A stretch of 64,000 nt of DNA, taken from Mesorhabditis belari. Taxonomy: Eukaryota > Nematoda > Chromadorea > Rhabditida > Rhabditidae. Made by a program: the position numbers and the translations under genes. The stretch is taken from NCBI GenBank assembly GCA_958450365.1, contig CAUEEP010000925.1, forward strand, positions 620,001 to 684,000, written 5' to 3'. The notes beneath the pieces are model-generated. The model had not been told where the DNA came from, searched no databases, and worked only from the letters and a program-made list of their open reading frames with translations. Shown piece by piece: positions 21,860 to 35,298 of the stretch (position 1 is its first letter; every line of letters begins with the position of its first letter).

Positions 21860-22240
21860 TAGAGTTGAAATAGGTACATTTTCTGGGCTGAAATAGGTGC
21901 ATTTTCATCCAACAGCGATTTCATTTCTTCAACGAGTGTTATGCCGATTTCTTTGATGTCCATCTCTAATCGGGGAGGTAACCTTGGATTGCAGAACGCT
22001 AAAGCCTTGTTCAAAAATGTCGTTGGTTTTCTTGTGGAGATGCTGATAGATTGTCCAATCGAGGAAATCCTTGTAGAGATCGTCAATGCTTTCGTTGGGG
22101 ATTTCACTTCGATCGACGATCCTCCCTCGATGATAATCAAATCCTTGGAAGATCGAGTGCTCTAGTCGTTTGCCTTTTTCGATTTCGGGCTTCCTGAGAT
22201 CAAAACTTTGTGTTTCTCCCGACTTCAATCCTCTCAATTT
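21860..22240 (-). CDS. Unidentified possible exon
   Basis: A minus-strand frame (22237-21929) has protein-like composition with conserved-looking stretches such as GKRLEHSIFQGFDYHRGR and IPNESIDDLYKDFLDW. It is not part of the module families and has no second copy here. I do not recognise it, and I cannot define splice sites or a start. It could be an exon of a gene otherwise lost at the 22.25 kb breakpoint. Confidence 0.3.
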
Positions 22241-22246
22241 CTCTTT

Positions 22247-22317
22247 GTTGAAAGAAACTTATTTTTTTGTCTTATTTGTCTGCACCAACTCTTGTTCAAA
22301 AATAAGTTTCTTTCAAC
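22247..22317. repeat. Perfect 20-base inverted repeat
   Basis: GTTGAAAGAAACTTATTTTT (22247-22266) and its exact complement (22298-22317) enclose 31 bases. RNA or single-stranded DNA could form a strong hairpin. It lies between the unidentified minus frame and the SLY1 C-terminal exons, so it may mark a junction or be the relic of a small element. Confidence 0.75.
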
Positions 22318-22378
22318 TTTTGGGCAAATATCCAAATTTGTGATTACGAGTTTTTTAGCCAAGAAGTAAATAAACTTT

Positions 22379-22840
22379 CAGGAAGCTCTCAACCAAGAAG
22401 ACAATGTTTTGGTTTTTGATTCAAGTTTAACAGAGCCAGCCTTACCAACAAATTTTTCAAGGCCAGCAAACGGGCACCCAAGCAAACGGGCAAGCAGTCA
22501 AACACAAGCCGAAGATAATTTACGCTATTTCGATCCGAAAATGATGCATCAGCCAAGCAAAGAGTGCGTTTATTAACAGTGGAACTTTTATTTTTTATTT
22601 CAGATCGATGAAATTGCGACCTCATCTTCCGGCGGATGTCATTCTTTTCGTGGTCGGGGGCGGAAATTACGTGGAGTTTGAAAATCTTGTTGAATGGGGA
22701 CGCGATAAAGGAGTTCAACCTGTGACTTATGGTTGCACTGAACTTGTTAGCCCATCGCAGTTTATCGAACAGGTATAATTTCGGCTTCAATCATATTCAA
22801 CTTTGTTTTTTAGCTTTCACGGCTTGGTGGACAACTTTAA
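22379..22840 (+). pseudogene. SLY1 (Sec1/Munc18 family), C-terminal exons only
   Basis: Three exons read the C-terminus of SLY1, the SM protein that promotes ER-Golgi SNARE assembly: one ending AEDNLRYFDPKMMHQPSK (to about 22565), one with ADVILFVVGGGNYVEFENLV and VTYGCTELVSPSQFIEQ (about 22603-22771), and a last short one LSRLGGQL with stop at 22838-22840. Splice sites are normal and the frame is open. The N-terminal half lies 6.6 kb downstream at 29.46-30.5 kb on the same strand, in the wrong order, and the middle third was not found. On its own this is a gene fragment. Confidence 0.75.
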
Positions 22841-23310
22841 CAGAATTGCGGCATTCTTCGATGAGATTAGCGGTTTCAATTTTGTTTTTAAAAACTATTT
22901 TAATCATTGGTTACTTTATGTGCATAAGCTTACGTGTGTTTTCTGATAGTTTTTCGCAAATATCTCAAGTTAATGTGTTTTTGAAGTACTGTGATATACC
23001 TATCCATAATTTCTGTGTTTGTATTGTTTTTTGTCGCGATGAAACTTACAAAAGGATAAATTCTAGCAAAACGTATAAAGATTGGGTAATGCACGAGAAA
23101 AAGCACATTTAGATTTCATTTTGAGCGCTTCATTTATGTTCTCCTTCACATTGATTATCCAAATGTGAAGGGGAAATCTGGTTCGGTGAATGTGTACAAT
23201 GATATGCGAGCGTTCTCAAAGGCAAAGAGGAATACTAGGCTATCCATATCAGGATTCTTGGAGTGAAGTGATAGGGATCGGAAAAGCGGCAATCTTTCTC
23301 CCTTATTCTT
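22841..23310. other. No confident gene
   Basis: AT-rich. A plus frame at about 23130-23265 reads HIDYPNVKGKSGSVNVYN and looks exon-like, but I cannot connect it to anything. It lies next to the 17-base tandem repeat. Confidence 0.3.
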
Positions 23311-23312
23311 CT

Positions 23313-23416
23313 GATTCCATAGACATGCAGATTCCATAGGCATGCAGATTCCATAGACATGCAGATTCCATAGACATTTCCATTTCCATAGACAGCATGC
23401 AGATTCCAGAGACACA
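23313..23416. repeat. 17-base tandem repeat
   Basis: GATTCCATAGACATGCA is repeated with period 17 at 23313, 23330 (one change), 23347 and 23364 (degenerate end), with a further partial unit at 23402. The minus ORFs here (ESACLWN-type repeats) are translations of it. An inverted match to part of the unit (CATAGTTGTGTCTATGGAA) lies at about 23495. Confidence 0.85.
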
Positions 23417-23519
23417 ACTATGAAAAGCAACCAAATTGAATTTCATCCACTCATCGCCAAAAAAAGAACTGTAAAATCAAATGATGCATGAATTTCCATA
23501 GTTGTGTCTATGGAATATG

Positions 23520-23823
23520 AATCTTATGAACTCACTTCAGCGCTACGAAGGCCAACATATCTATACGATCAACAGTAAAATGGATCAAATTGTCGGATTT
23601 TTGGTGTGCGGAGGGATGAGTACGGAGCGTAATAAAACCTATTTGTAAACTAATATTTATTTGAAACTATATTTGAAATTTCAAATTTTCAGATCACTTC
23701 TCAAATCGGAGGACAAGAGGGTGAGCGAATGTTTGACGGGTTGAATCACGAGCAAACTTTCCATCAAACACATCATGTTCAATTGGCGATGATCCGTGAG
23801 CACAAAGTCATCAAAGAGTGAGA
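23520..23823 (+). CDS. Possible two exons of an unidentified gene
   Basis: An open frame at about 23522-23620 reads MNSLQRYEGQHIYTIN and QIVGFLVCGGMST. After an intron-like gap with a TTTTCAG acceptor at 23692, a second frame reads QIGGQEGERMFDGLNHEQ and ends at the TGA at 23820. The composition is protein-like and the splice acceptor is good. No family is recognised and the 5' end is undefined. Confidence 0.3.
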
Positions 23824-25100
23824 TGTTTCTGCTAGGCAAAATGAAGAGCTATCCGCTAAACGTTGTCATTTCCAACCTTGTTCTTGAAAAATCTTGAAAA
23901 ACAAAGTTGAAATTGAAGTTCTATCAAAGATCAACTATTCGCTGCCTCAGTATCCATTAGACATGACTAACGAGATAACGAGAGTTAACGAGACTTAACG
24001 AGACAACCTCATAGATTTTCATAGAGATTTCGAAAATGCCTGAATTTCGCTTTATTGGAAAGCTGGTGTTTCTAGCTTTCATTTGATACCAAATACTCAT
24101 CAACAACTTAAAATAGTCCCTTGAAAAATCTTACCAAAGTCGGGTATATAACTTGTCTCGTTAACGCACCTCTCTTATCGAGACAAACCATATATCGAGG
24201 CTTTGACAAGCTTCTCCAGGGGACTGTTTTAAGAAGGACTGACGAAGAAGAATGATTGGAACCAAGCCTTCACGTGAAGGCCAGCTTCACAAAAATTTGC
24301 GTGTCCGAGGAAACGCGTGCCAAGATGTTCGCATATCTGAGTGCTACACTTAGAATCGCGGTAATTATTGAACCCCCTGTACAAAATGTAGTCTTTCATC
24401 CGCAATATTTTTACTGCATGTAACTTTTACCTCATTTTGTCTTTCAAAAACCTTTTGCAATTTTTTTATAGTCTTTTTTTTCTTTGACATCATTCAATGA
24501 AGCGACTATATCTTTTGCTTTCCCTTTTCTCATTTCCGATCTTCACTTATTCTATATGTATTCAATGCAATAAATTGTGTGACTTGCTTTTGCTTAAACA
24601 TCAAAAAAATTTTCATAAGCTGCCTATTTGCAATCAGTGAAACAGAAAATCGCAATCAGGTCGGAGAATAGTTGCAAATCAAAAACTTCTTCAACTTCGT
24701 GGTTCCTTGATGCTTTTACGTACGACAACGATCAACAGTCTCCCAGCATAACTTTTTAATCAATTAGCTGAATATTTTATTGCTGTCGAATACAAATATA
24801 TGAGAGCCAAAATGTTTGAAGGAATTTAGACCTTTTGACCTTTGCGCGATCTTCTTTATTTCAGAACTACACAGATTTCTCGATGATGGTTTTTTTCAAA
24901 ATTAAGCTGTAGTTTTTCAATGCCGGAATTCCCCTTTATGGTCAAACAATGCAAGGCCTTGTTTTCTCAAGCATTAGTTTTCTGTTTCTTAATACTTTTA
25001 TTGTTTTAATCAAGGGAGATGTGTTGACCCTTTTTGCTATTCTTTTTCAGATAATCAACTTTCTACAAGCGTTGGTTGTGATTGGTGGATTGTTCGTATG
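23824..25100. other. Non-coding stretch
   Basis: A cluster of short repeats of the type TAACGAGACTTAACGAGAC lies at 23966-24010, with GAGACAA variants to 24185. Otherwise AT-rich. Only the 3' end, from about 25050 with a TTTTTCAG acceptor, begins to look like a gene (next entry). No RNA gene recognised. Confidence 0.4.
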
Positions 25101-25109
25101 GAAGCCCAA

Positions 25110-26712
25110 GAAATTCGTAGTTCGGTGAGGTGTAAATTTTTTATCACAACTTGTATATCTTAGGAAACTCGCCTCGACGTTGCTGTTCTCCCGGATGTTC
25201 CCTTTCTTCGGGTACTAAATTACTTGTCAGGATTACAAATTGAAAAGTAGCTTTTTTGTTTTATAAAGTATCAATGATGATGCTTAGATGTCGGGGAATT
25301 TCGCGTCTCTTTCAACAACGTATTGATGTGAATCGGAAATCGCTGCCCACCGTACAAGTTTATTCTCTGACGATTGACCAGAAGAAGGTCAACCCTGAAC
25401 CTCTTACTAATAATCATAACGAGGTAGTTTCAAATAAAAATGCTTTTTTTAACTAGCCTTCTAGGTTGAACCAACTATCTTCATCGCGATTGAAAAAGAT
25501 TGGAGCCGTATGAAGTATGGAGCTGCTCCATTGAGGCAGGCACTCGAAAGATTCAATCACATGTTTCCAGGAATGTCCATTAAAACTCTCCATTTGGTAC
25601 GGCTTTCAAAATTTTGCGCTCAGAGTGTAGTGGAGTACAAACAAATGTAATGAAAACTTTTAGAAGCTTGAGTATTTCGACGTCGCCACGTTTCATCAAT
25701 TGCTGAAGAAGTTGGAGGAATGCAAAGTGAAATGCCAAAATCTTTTGGTGACAAAAGTTCGATTGGAAGGATCTACGACTTGTGCTACTTCAGCTTGAAC
25801 CAGAGAACTTCAAATTGGCGGTTTACTATCTTGTTTTTATTTCTCAACTAACCGGTTCAGATTCTTGGTGAAACTACCCTGTTGACGTCGTCGTTCTGGC
25901 AAGACAAATGCATTCGAGATCGTCGGGGGCTGGCGATTAGTGCGAGAAATTTGTCCTTTGATGACCAGGTCAGTGAAATTAAATATCCCTACTAAGCAAC
26001 TGAAATTCATCTTTTATTAACAGTGGAGATTGGTAACAACATCAACGATTAAATCAAATTGTTGCTTTGCTTTTAGGTGCTGTTGAATTTTGCCTCTCCG
26101 AATTTCATGCTGAGCTATGTGACTGCTTGTACATTTGCCGGAATCGCCTCATTTCTTAACGAATGGGGAGCTGGAATCCGAGAAGTGACAAAGATACGAC
26201 TGCGGGTTCGATCTGACCTGAACATCAGAGAGGTGAGTGAAAGAGCTAATTTTTGAGATGTTCTTGTTTAGTTCTTTGCCATGTTGTCTTGGAATGTCAA
26301 GTTTGAAACGAAGGTCGACAGCGATTGTTTCGATTTTTTTAAACAATTTTATAGTTGTTAGGAATTCTCTCGGAAAGAAGCTCCACCTATGGATCGAACA
26401 AGAGGAGGCTATGGAATTTTGGTAAGTTCTTTTGGATTGAGTTGGAAAGCAGTATTCTTGTCGTTCAATGTGATACGAGAACCTTCTCTAAAAAGCGATT
26501 AACTAATCTTCTTTCAGTTTTGAGATGCTGGAGGACTACGACAACGACTACCTCGATTATTCGTGGGCCCCCATAGACGGTTGCGATTACGAGCAGGAGC
26601 TCTCTCGATTACGGTTGCGTAAAGCGGTTTCTTCATTGCCCAACTCGCGGTTTCGCAAGTTTCGTGATGAAGAAATTTTGGAAACTTGGCCCATTAAAGA
26701 GCTGCTGAGCTG
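25110..26712 (+). CDS. F-box-like protein (nematode type), possibly frameshifted
   Basis: Proposed start at the ATG in MEAQEIRSS (about 25098-25124). A 39-base intron leads to ETRLDVAVLPDVPFLRVLNY and LSGLQIEK, then CRGISRLFQQRIDVNRKS after a second short intron. This has the shape of an F-box (LPDVPFLRVLNYL...CRGISRLF). Further exons read VEPTIFIAIEKDWSRMKYG, KLEYFDVATFHQLLKKLEEC, ILGETTLLTSSFWQDKC, VLLNFASPNFMLSYVTACTF and FEMLEDYDNDYLDYSW, with a stop at about 26712. Two places need a frame change that splicing does not explain: near 25770 (LQLEPENFKLAV follows in another frame) and near 26360-26420. F-box proteins recruit substrates to SCF ubiquitin ligases; substrate unknown. Assignment rests on the short N-terminal motif. 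Confidence 0.45.
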
Positions 26713-27361
26713 AGAAACAATTTTTTAAACTCGATGGAAGCTCGAATTTGAATGTAGCTACTCTAAAATCTTATGATTCTCTACCATTGTTGTGATTGTG
26801 TGAGCTTTGATCAGGCATTTCAGTAAATAAAAATTTGATACTGAATTGGATAATTTTTTAAACGACCTAATACAAAATTTATTCGAATTATCATGAACAG
26901 GTCTGCATCAAAAAAATCACAGGTTATTTTGCAGCGATCTTTTTTGGCTATTCATCGCTTTTTTCGGCTTCGCCATTTTGCTTGATGAATACATATCGTT
27001 TTGAAGTTGGGTTTTCCTCGCTGTCGAAAGCCTTCTTGCTTTGGGATTTCTCTTTGCCGTGTCGCGAATATCTGTAAAAAAGAAGTCAAACAATTAATAA
27101 TAATAATAATAACAAGTTGGGAATGAATGCAGAAATCCACTAAGAGAGGAATAAGCCTTATTGTTGCCTCATTGTTTATTACATTACTTTCTTTATGAAG
27201 TTTAACTACTTTAAGTTTAGTTTAACCGTTATTTTATTACTAATTTAGCACAAGTCAAACGGTGTTTTCCCTAACTTTTCCCTTTCTCTAGTTTTTTGTC
27301 TCTCAACAATCGGATTCCTTTCCTGCACTTTCGAAGAAAGTTTAAATTAAGAAATCAAGTC
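26713..27361. other. Intergenic
   Basis: Contains a short (AAT)n microsatellite at about 27097-27113 and otherwise ordinary AT-rich sequence. The minus ORF at 26952-27140 is not supported by motif or splice sites. Confidence 0.4.
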
Positions 27362-28853
27362 TCACTTTTTCTCGCGTTTAACGCATTCCTTCTCCAACTG
27401 GTAATTCTTTTCCGACGTGTAACCTTCCCTTGCCCAAGAAGCCATGGCATCAGCCTAAAAAGACACATGATCTGGCTCCACATTAAACCCTAACCATCTC
27501 ATTTCCCGCGTCGCCATTGTGGCTGTATACATGTTGAAAGAGGACTCCTCTCGGGTAATTTGATACCACCTTCTTGATCGAATCGATTCTGAAAAAAAGA
27601 CCAAATTTGAAGATTTTAAGTATTCCAAACCCTTTACGAAGATCTTCTATTTTGAGCTTGTTACGTTTCTTCAGTCCCTGGATCGTGTTCAAGCTGTCAG
27701 TACGGACGATAACATCCATATCGCTAGAAGAAAATGTTAAAAAATACAACAAGCTTAATTTATTCAGATAAGGCTAGATAGCTCTGCGATCCTATTTTAA
27801 AGCTTATATTTTAGTAGTTGCCAAATCTACAACTTATTTAGGTTCAGATCAAATGGTCCTTACGTGCTGCCAGGCAGTGCTGCCAACTTTTCGAGCGCAG
27901 TTTTTACAGCCACAATCTCGATGTAAGTCGCACAGTCATCTTTGGGAATCCTTTTTTTGTTCGATAGTGTTGTTTTTTCTGGACCTTCGAGAGGAACAGC
28001 ACTAAAAGAGAGTGATCAAGGCAACTAATAAGAAACTCACAAGTTGAGTATGTGGTCTTTGCCAAAAAACCCGGCATAAGCTGAAGAGTCGACGGCTTCT
28101 CGAGGAACCCCAGCTTGAAAACTTCCGTCCGTATAGCATTAAAGTCAACTATATGTATAAAAGGCAATTGTCTGTGCGTGTGCAACGCCTTTCCGATAAC
28201 AGGAAACCCAAACTTCAGAGAACTCTAGCTTTACGTAGACCAAAATACATAACATACCACAATCGTATTTTCGGGGAACGTCTCATTAAAAGCAGTGTCA
28301 TCTTGCTCTTTTCCATGTGCTTCATCGAATCCTAAACGAAAACAGTGTAGTATTCATCAGACATGTACAGATTCCGACCGGAACCTAAATTCACTTTCGT
28401 TTTCTTGGCCGTCCTTTGACCGATTGATCTGGAATCTTGTCTAAAGGTAGAGCCTGGCATTAACTACTTGTAAACAAAATTTTTGATCAATCGATCAAGA
28501 AGCAACCAAGAAAACGAAGGTGGAATTAGGTTCGGGACGGAATTTGCATATGTCTAGTATTCATGAAAAAGAGAATGTGCTAGATCGGATGCGTTTGTCT
28601 TACTAAAGAAAGAAAGAGTATCAAACCTACCATATTTGGTCGCTTCATAAGAAAAGTCCTTCGCCTTGAGATCCTATTCAAAAAATTTGCATACTTCAAA
28701 AAGAAACTCACAACTTCATCAACTCCAGCTGAAAATAGAAAAAAAGGGAAATTTAGTAAACAAAAAAAACCCACGTCGAGTACCTCGAGCTTCACGTCGA
28801 GCTTCACGAATACCAAACACCCAATTCCAGAAAGCGCTGAAACAACCAACCAT
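27362..28853 (-). CDS. RNase H1-like endoribonuclease
   Basis: RNase H1 cleaves the RNA strand of RNA-DNA hybrids. On the minus strand exons give MVGCFSAFWNWVFGIREARR (28853-28784), a 17-base micro-exon (28728-28712), DLKAKDFSYEATKY (28673-28631), FDEAHGKEQDDTAFNETFPE (28331-28258), YTDGSFQAG with the first catalytic Asp, TYIEIVAVKTALEKL with the Glu, DVIVRTDSLNTIQGL with the second Asp, GVLFQHVYSHNGDAGNEM, and a last exon ADAMASWAREGYTSEKN with the fourth carboxylate, stop 27362-27364. All four catalytic acids are present. One defect: the exon starting near 28138 (CYTDGS) has no AG at the needed acceptor (the bases are TTTAA). Either an unusual acceptor, an assembly error, or a disabled gene. 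Confidence 0.7.
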
Positions 28854-29460
28854 TGAATACGACAAGCAAAAATAATCTGAATGAATTGATCTTTTGATTC
28901 ATCTGACTTCTGCATGTAAATTCTCGGCTAACGTAAATTTTGAGTAGGCCTTTCAGGTCACGTATTTTTCTTTGCTGTAGAAATTTAGATTCTTATTATT
29001 TCTGACTTCTTATTTATATCTTCTGTTGTGACTACTAAAAGACAAGTTTGGATATGCCTGAATGCGCAACCCTCGACAACCTCAAATGGCGCTTTGCGTA
29101 AACTTTGAAAGCCGCACCAAGAGTAACTCTACAATAGTATAACAGATACGGGAAACCCTGAAATAAGCCAACTGATTCTTGTAATTTGGAAGACGAGAAG
29201 TCGAAAACAGGCCAAAAAATCGGTATACAGATGAAGCGACTCTTAAGACCTATCGTGATCATTGTCACGGAATTCCCCCGTTCAGAGAGAGCTGAAAGAC
29301 CGGATTGGAGCGTAATAGGGTGCCTAACTGTCGATAAACTTGGCCGAGAGATTGAATTAAATATTTACAGAACAGAAGCTAAAGATTCCAAAATTGATTT
29401 CACTTACCTCATCAAGCAATCGCTCGAAGAGACGATTTTGCGAAGCTTTCAGAAGATTCT
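28854..29460. other. Region upstream of SLY1 N-terminal exons
   Basis: A plus ORF begins at 29186 and joins the SLY1 frame further on. Its first part (MKRLLRPIVIIVTEFPRS, GREIELNIYRTEAKDSKI) has no resemblance to SLY1 that I can see, and may be read-through of unrelated DNA or a diverged N-terminus. Confidence 0.35.
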
Positions 29461-30510
29461 AAAATATAATGATGCCCCAAATGATGAAAACGTGGAACTT
29501 CTCTGCAATGACCTGAAGCTGGTGATTTTATCCCATGAATACTTTTTCAAGAAGATTTTAGGGATTGTATGAAAACTTTTATCGCAACTTCATTTCTCCA
29601 TTATCCCGACCACGACCAGAAATTCTTGCAACGGCAGCGGTCAATGGTGGGGCGATCTCTCAAGTGCAAAAGGTAATTCTGATTTTGGGTTTATTTTAGA
29701 AACATTCTTGTTTAGGTAGTTGATCAGTATTTAAATTTCATTTCCTTGGAAGACGATCTCTTTGTATTGAAAAGATACTCTGAAGCAAGTCCCATGTCCT
29801 ATTATGGTTTGTTTTTCGTTTCATTTTTATATGAATTAATTTAGCAATCAATGATCCTTCAACATCCGACGCTCAAATGGAATCTATGATTGAATCCATC
29901 GCGGATGGTCTCTTTTCGGTAAAAATTCTTCAACAACAATCAAGGACTTTTATCAGATGTGTGCTACTCTTGGTTTGGTGCCAGTGATTCGTGCTTCCAA
30001 AGACAATGCTGCGGAACAAATTGCAATTGTAATCCTTTTTGAATTATTTTTTGCTATTACTTTTGTTTTAGAGGCTTGATCAAAAACTCCGAGACAACTT
30101 ACGGGATGCACGCAATAATCTCTTCGCCTTTGAAAGTGTTCGAGCTGGGCAACTTAGTAGCTCTCGTCCTGTACTTATCATTGCGGATAGGTTTGTATTG
30201 AATTCTCAAATGCTTTAAAAAGAGGTTTTTTAAGAATGCTTTATGTTCAGATCTGCGGATTTGGCAACAATGCTTCATCACACTTGGACAGATCAAGCTT
30301 TGGTTCATGATGTACTTGGGCTTGATCAGAATCGAGTCAGCATGCCGGACAAGGGCAAGAAGGTGGACTACGATTTGCATTGTGGACACGATCGTCTTTG
30401 GACGCAGCATAAGGTAATGCATAATTCTATTTAAACATAAACTGATTTACTGTTAAGGGAAATGCCTTTTCCCTGGTCGCTGAAGCCATTCAAGGAGATT
30501 TGGTAACCTT
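29461..30510 (+). pseudogene. SLY1 (Sec1/Munc18 family), N-terminal half
   Basis: Exons read SLY1 domain 1-2 in order: DAPNDENVELLCNDLK, GLYENFYRNFISPLSRPR (after a 40-base intron), ISQVQKVVDQYLNFISLEDD, MSYYAINDPSTSDAQMESMI, CATLGLVPVIRASKDNAAEQ, LDQKLRDNLRDARNNLFAFE, RPVLIIADRSADLATMLHHT, WTDQALVHDVLGLDQNRV, HDRLWTQHKGN and SLVAEAIQGDL. Similarity stops near 30505, about half way through the protein. The C-terminus is at 22.4-22.84 kb, upstream on the same strand. The frame is mostly intact. An SM protein cut in half would not bind its syntaxin normally. Confidence 0.75.
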
Positions 30511-31420
30511 CAATAGTTGCAAGCTGTGTTTCCTGTGTCAGGCTAATCTCCGTCAAATTACTGCCCCTCTTGCCTTAAATGAGCGGCAAGTGATGTGTTT
30601 TTTTGTAAGTCGTTAGGGGGGACAATCCGGCTCTTTCTTCTTTTGGCCTCTTTTCGCGTGGAACTGATGAACCGCTTGGAAACGAACACCTCCAAAAGAA
30701 GCCGTTGTCACAGCCAATTTCCGTTGCTTACTCTTGAAATCGTTTGGAATTGAATCGTTTTTTTATTCATTTTCTTCATGGTTCATGTCTATCATATTAG
30801 AGTCACGCCAGAGCACAAAATCAAGGTAATCTTTGAAAAATAGTTCTCTAGACAAAATCAACTTTTGATTAACCTAACCTTTCTTTTCTATAGCTTTACG
30901 ATTCTTTTCAAAGTTTTCATAGAGTCTTTATGGTTATTTCTCTTTGCAGAACTTGTTTAATCTAATTGTTTAGCTTATTGTTTTAAATTTCTAAAACAAT
31001 AGTGACATTGGGTAGAGATTCGTTTCCAGCTGCGAGAATAGGGAAGTGATCAGCTGAAACGAATTGAGAATTGAGGTGTGAGAAAGAGAGCGAAATGAAA
31101 AACGGAGAAAGAAGGCTGAAATCGCTCTCGTGTTGGTAAAGAGTGACCCATTTCCGATATCGGCATCCCCATATTTTGGGGTGCTTTCCTAAAGTGATAG
31201 AGAGAATCGCCTCCTTCATCCCCCTTTCCTATCTTCTCAATCATCCTCGTTCTTCTCTCATTTCTTTCTTTTTTTTTACTCTCCTAATCATTGCCCCATT
31301 CGGCTTAGCCGACATTGCAGAACTAGAAATCAACGAATTTTTTTTCTTTTTGAACACTAAATCATTGCCATTTCTTTGAAAGTATTTCGCTGATCTCTAA
31401 AAATCGAGGCTCATCACGGT
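30511..31420. other. No gene recognised
   Basis: After the SLY1 similarity ends, the plus strand has ORFs with no motif. Overlapping minus ORFs (30983-31244) show no splice context. Pyrimidine-rich from 31200 to 31290. Confidence 0.35.
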
Positions 31421-32340
31421 AGATGGGTATTCGACTGTTGAAAAAGCAGAAAAAGTATGGAGTTTGCATTTCAAAATCATTTTTGACCTTTTTGATTCTT
31501 TTAGAATGGTCCTCCACAAGCAAAACCACCGCTAACGACGGACTCACGATTCAACTCGTTGAACAAGCGCTCGATTTTAACTGATTCACCAATCGGTGTC
31601 GTGTGAGTTTAAGAAAAGCTCATTTTTCAAGAGAAAACCCGTAGCCTGCTCAACAAATGCATTCAACGAGCACAACAACATCAAACACCCCATCACCGTA
31701 CTCATCTTCAACAACAGGAATCCCCACATCATCTACAACAACAGTAAATTGTTTCTGAAAAATCAAAAATTACAAAAATTTATTTTACAGCCAAATGAGG
31801 GATCATCAAATCGAACGGTGCCACGAGAAATGGAGACCCAGGAAATGCGGACAAGTTATGTGGAGGTGAATTTGAATAAATTGAGAAAAGAATGAAAGAT
31901 TTCTAGGGGCCACATCACCGGAAGAAACCCTCCGTCGACAAGCTAAGGTTGCAGCCGCAGCGCTCGTTCGTCGTGTCACCAATGAGATGGCTCTAGCGCA
32001 TTTTTGCAAAAAGCCGAAATCAGTGAAGAGGAAAGCTTGGGTTTATCTTGAGTCCAATCTTTATAGATAAGCTTGTTCCAGGTGCAAAAGGTGCCTATCG
32101 ATTCACGCATTGGCCCGAGCGAGTGATGCGACAAGTCTTTTGGTATTTCGGCAAAGCGCTCGCCAATCATAACACGATTTTTGCGGTTTATTTAGAAATT
32201 TTATTTTCTTATCTTTAGTAATTTTTCAGGTGTTCCCTTTGATTTTAGTAGCGCTGAGCTTAGTGGCGCCGATTGTTTACTGGGATAAGCTTTATGTTGG
32301 ATTACCCTTTAGCACACTCATCCAAGATAAAGATGTAAGT
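31421..32340 (+). pseudogene. Unidentified membrane-protein 5' exons
   Basis: Possible start MGIRLLKKQKK at 31421. Downstream segments with good TTTTAG/TTCTAG acceptors read a Pro/Gln/His-rich stretch (NGPPQAKPPLTTDSRFNSLN; QQHQTPHHRTHLQQQE), then ATSPEETLRRQAKVAAAALV, and GAYRFTHWPERVMRQVFWYF followed by a membrane-type segment (VFPLILVALSLVAPIVYW, 32230-32290). At least one join is out of phase (around 31890), so it is either broken or mis-assembled. The layout of a basic segment before a first membrane helix recalls patched-related proteins, but I cannot support a name. Confidence 0.35.
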
Positions 32341-32501
32341 TGGAAAGTACCGTAAAGACTCGAATAGAGATCCCCATTTGAAAGTTTGACATTATAAATC
32401 TAACTTTTTATGTAAATTTCATCAAATCCAATTATATTTGGCAAATAATTTAAGATTTAAGTGTTTTTCTTAAAAAGTGAAATCAAAGGAATGCATGGAA
32501 T

Positions 32502-32597
32502 AGATGGCTGAGTGGTAGTGCGTCCCGGCGTCCGATCTGTCAATTTGAGCAATGTTGGGCTCATTAGTCTCGGGTTCGATCCCAGCCTCAGCCAATC
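32502..32597 (+). repeat. tRNA-like sequence with A and B boxes
   Basis: TGGCTGAGTGG (32508 on) fits the pol III A box and GGGTTCGATCCC (32570 on) fits the B box. The distance suits a tRNA with a long variable arm. However, the 7 bases before the A box do not pair with those after the T arm, and the T stem is only partly paired. More likely a tRNA-derived SINE head or tRNA pseudogene than a functional tRNA. Confidence 0.5.
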
Positions 32598-32826
32598 TTT
32601 TGATTTCTTTGTTTTTTTTTTTACACTTTTCAATCCCATAGTTTTTTTTACACTTTTCAATTTCAATCCCAGATAAATGGGAAACTTGGATTGATTTAAA
32701 GCACAGATAGAAATAAAAAAACATTTACCAACTTTCAAGTTTCCAATTTTACAAATCTCAACCATCAAACTTCAGGAAAGCCCTGGTTTGTGTAGTTTCT
32801 TCTCTTGTTTCTATGTTTGTATTTAG

Positions 32827-35298
<2,472 letters not shown>

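Noticed and set aside
23155..23430. A Cys/Trp-rich repeat protein on the minus strand
   Set aside because: It is the translation of the 17-base tandem repeat.
32502..32597. A functional tRNA gene
   Set aside because: A and B boxes are good, but the acceptor stem does not pair and the T stem is only partly paired. Kept only as tRNA-like.
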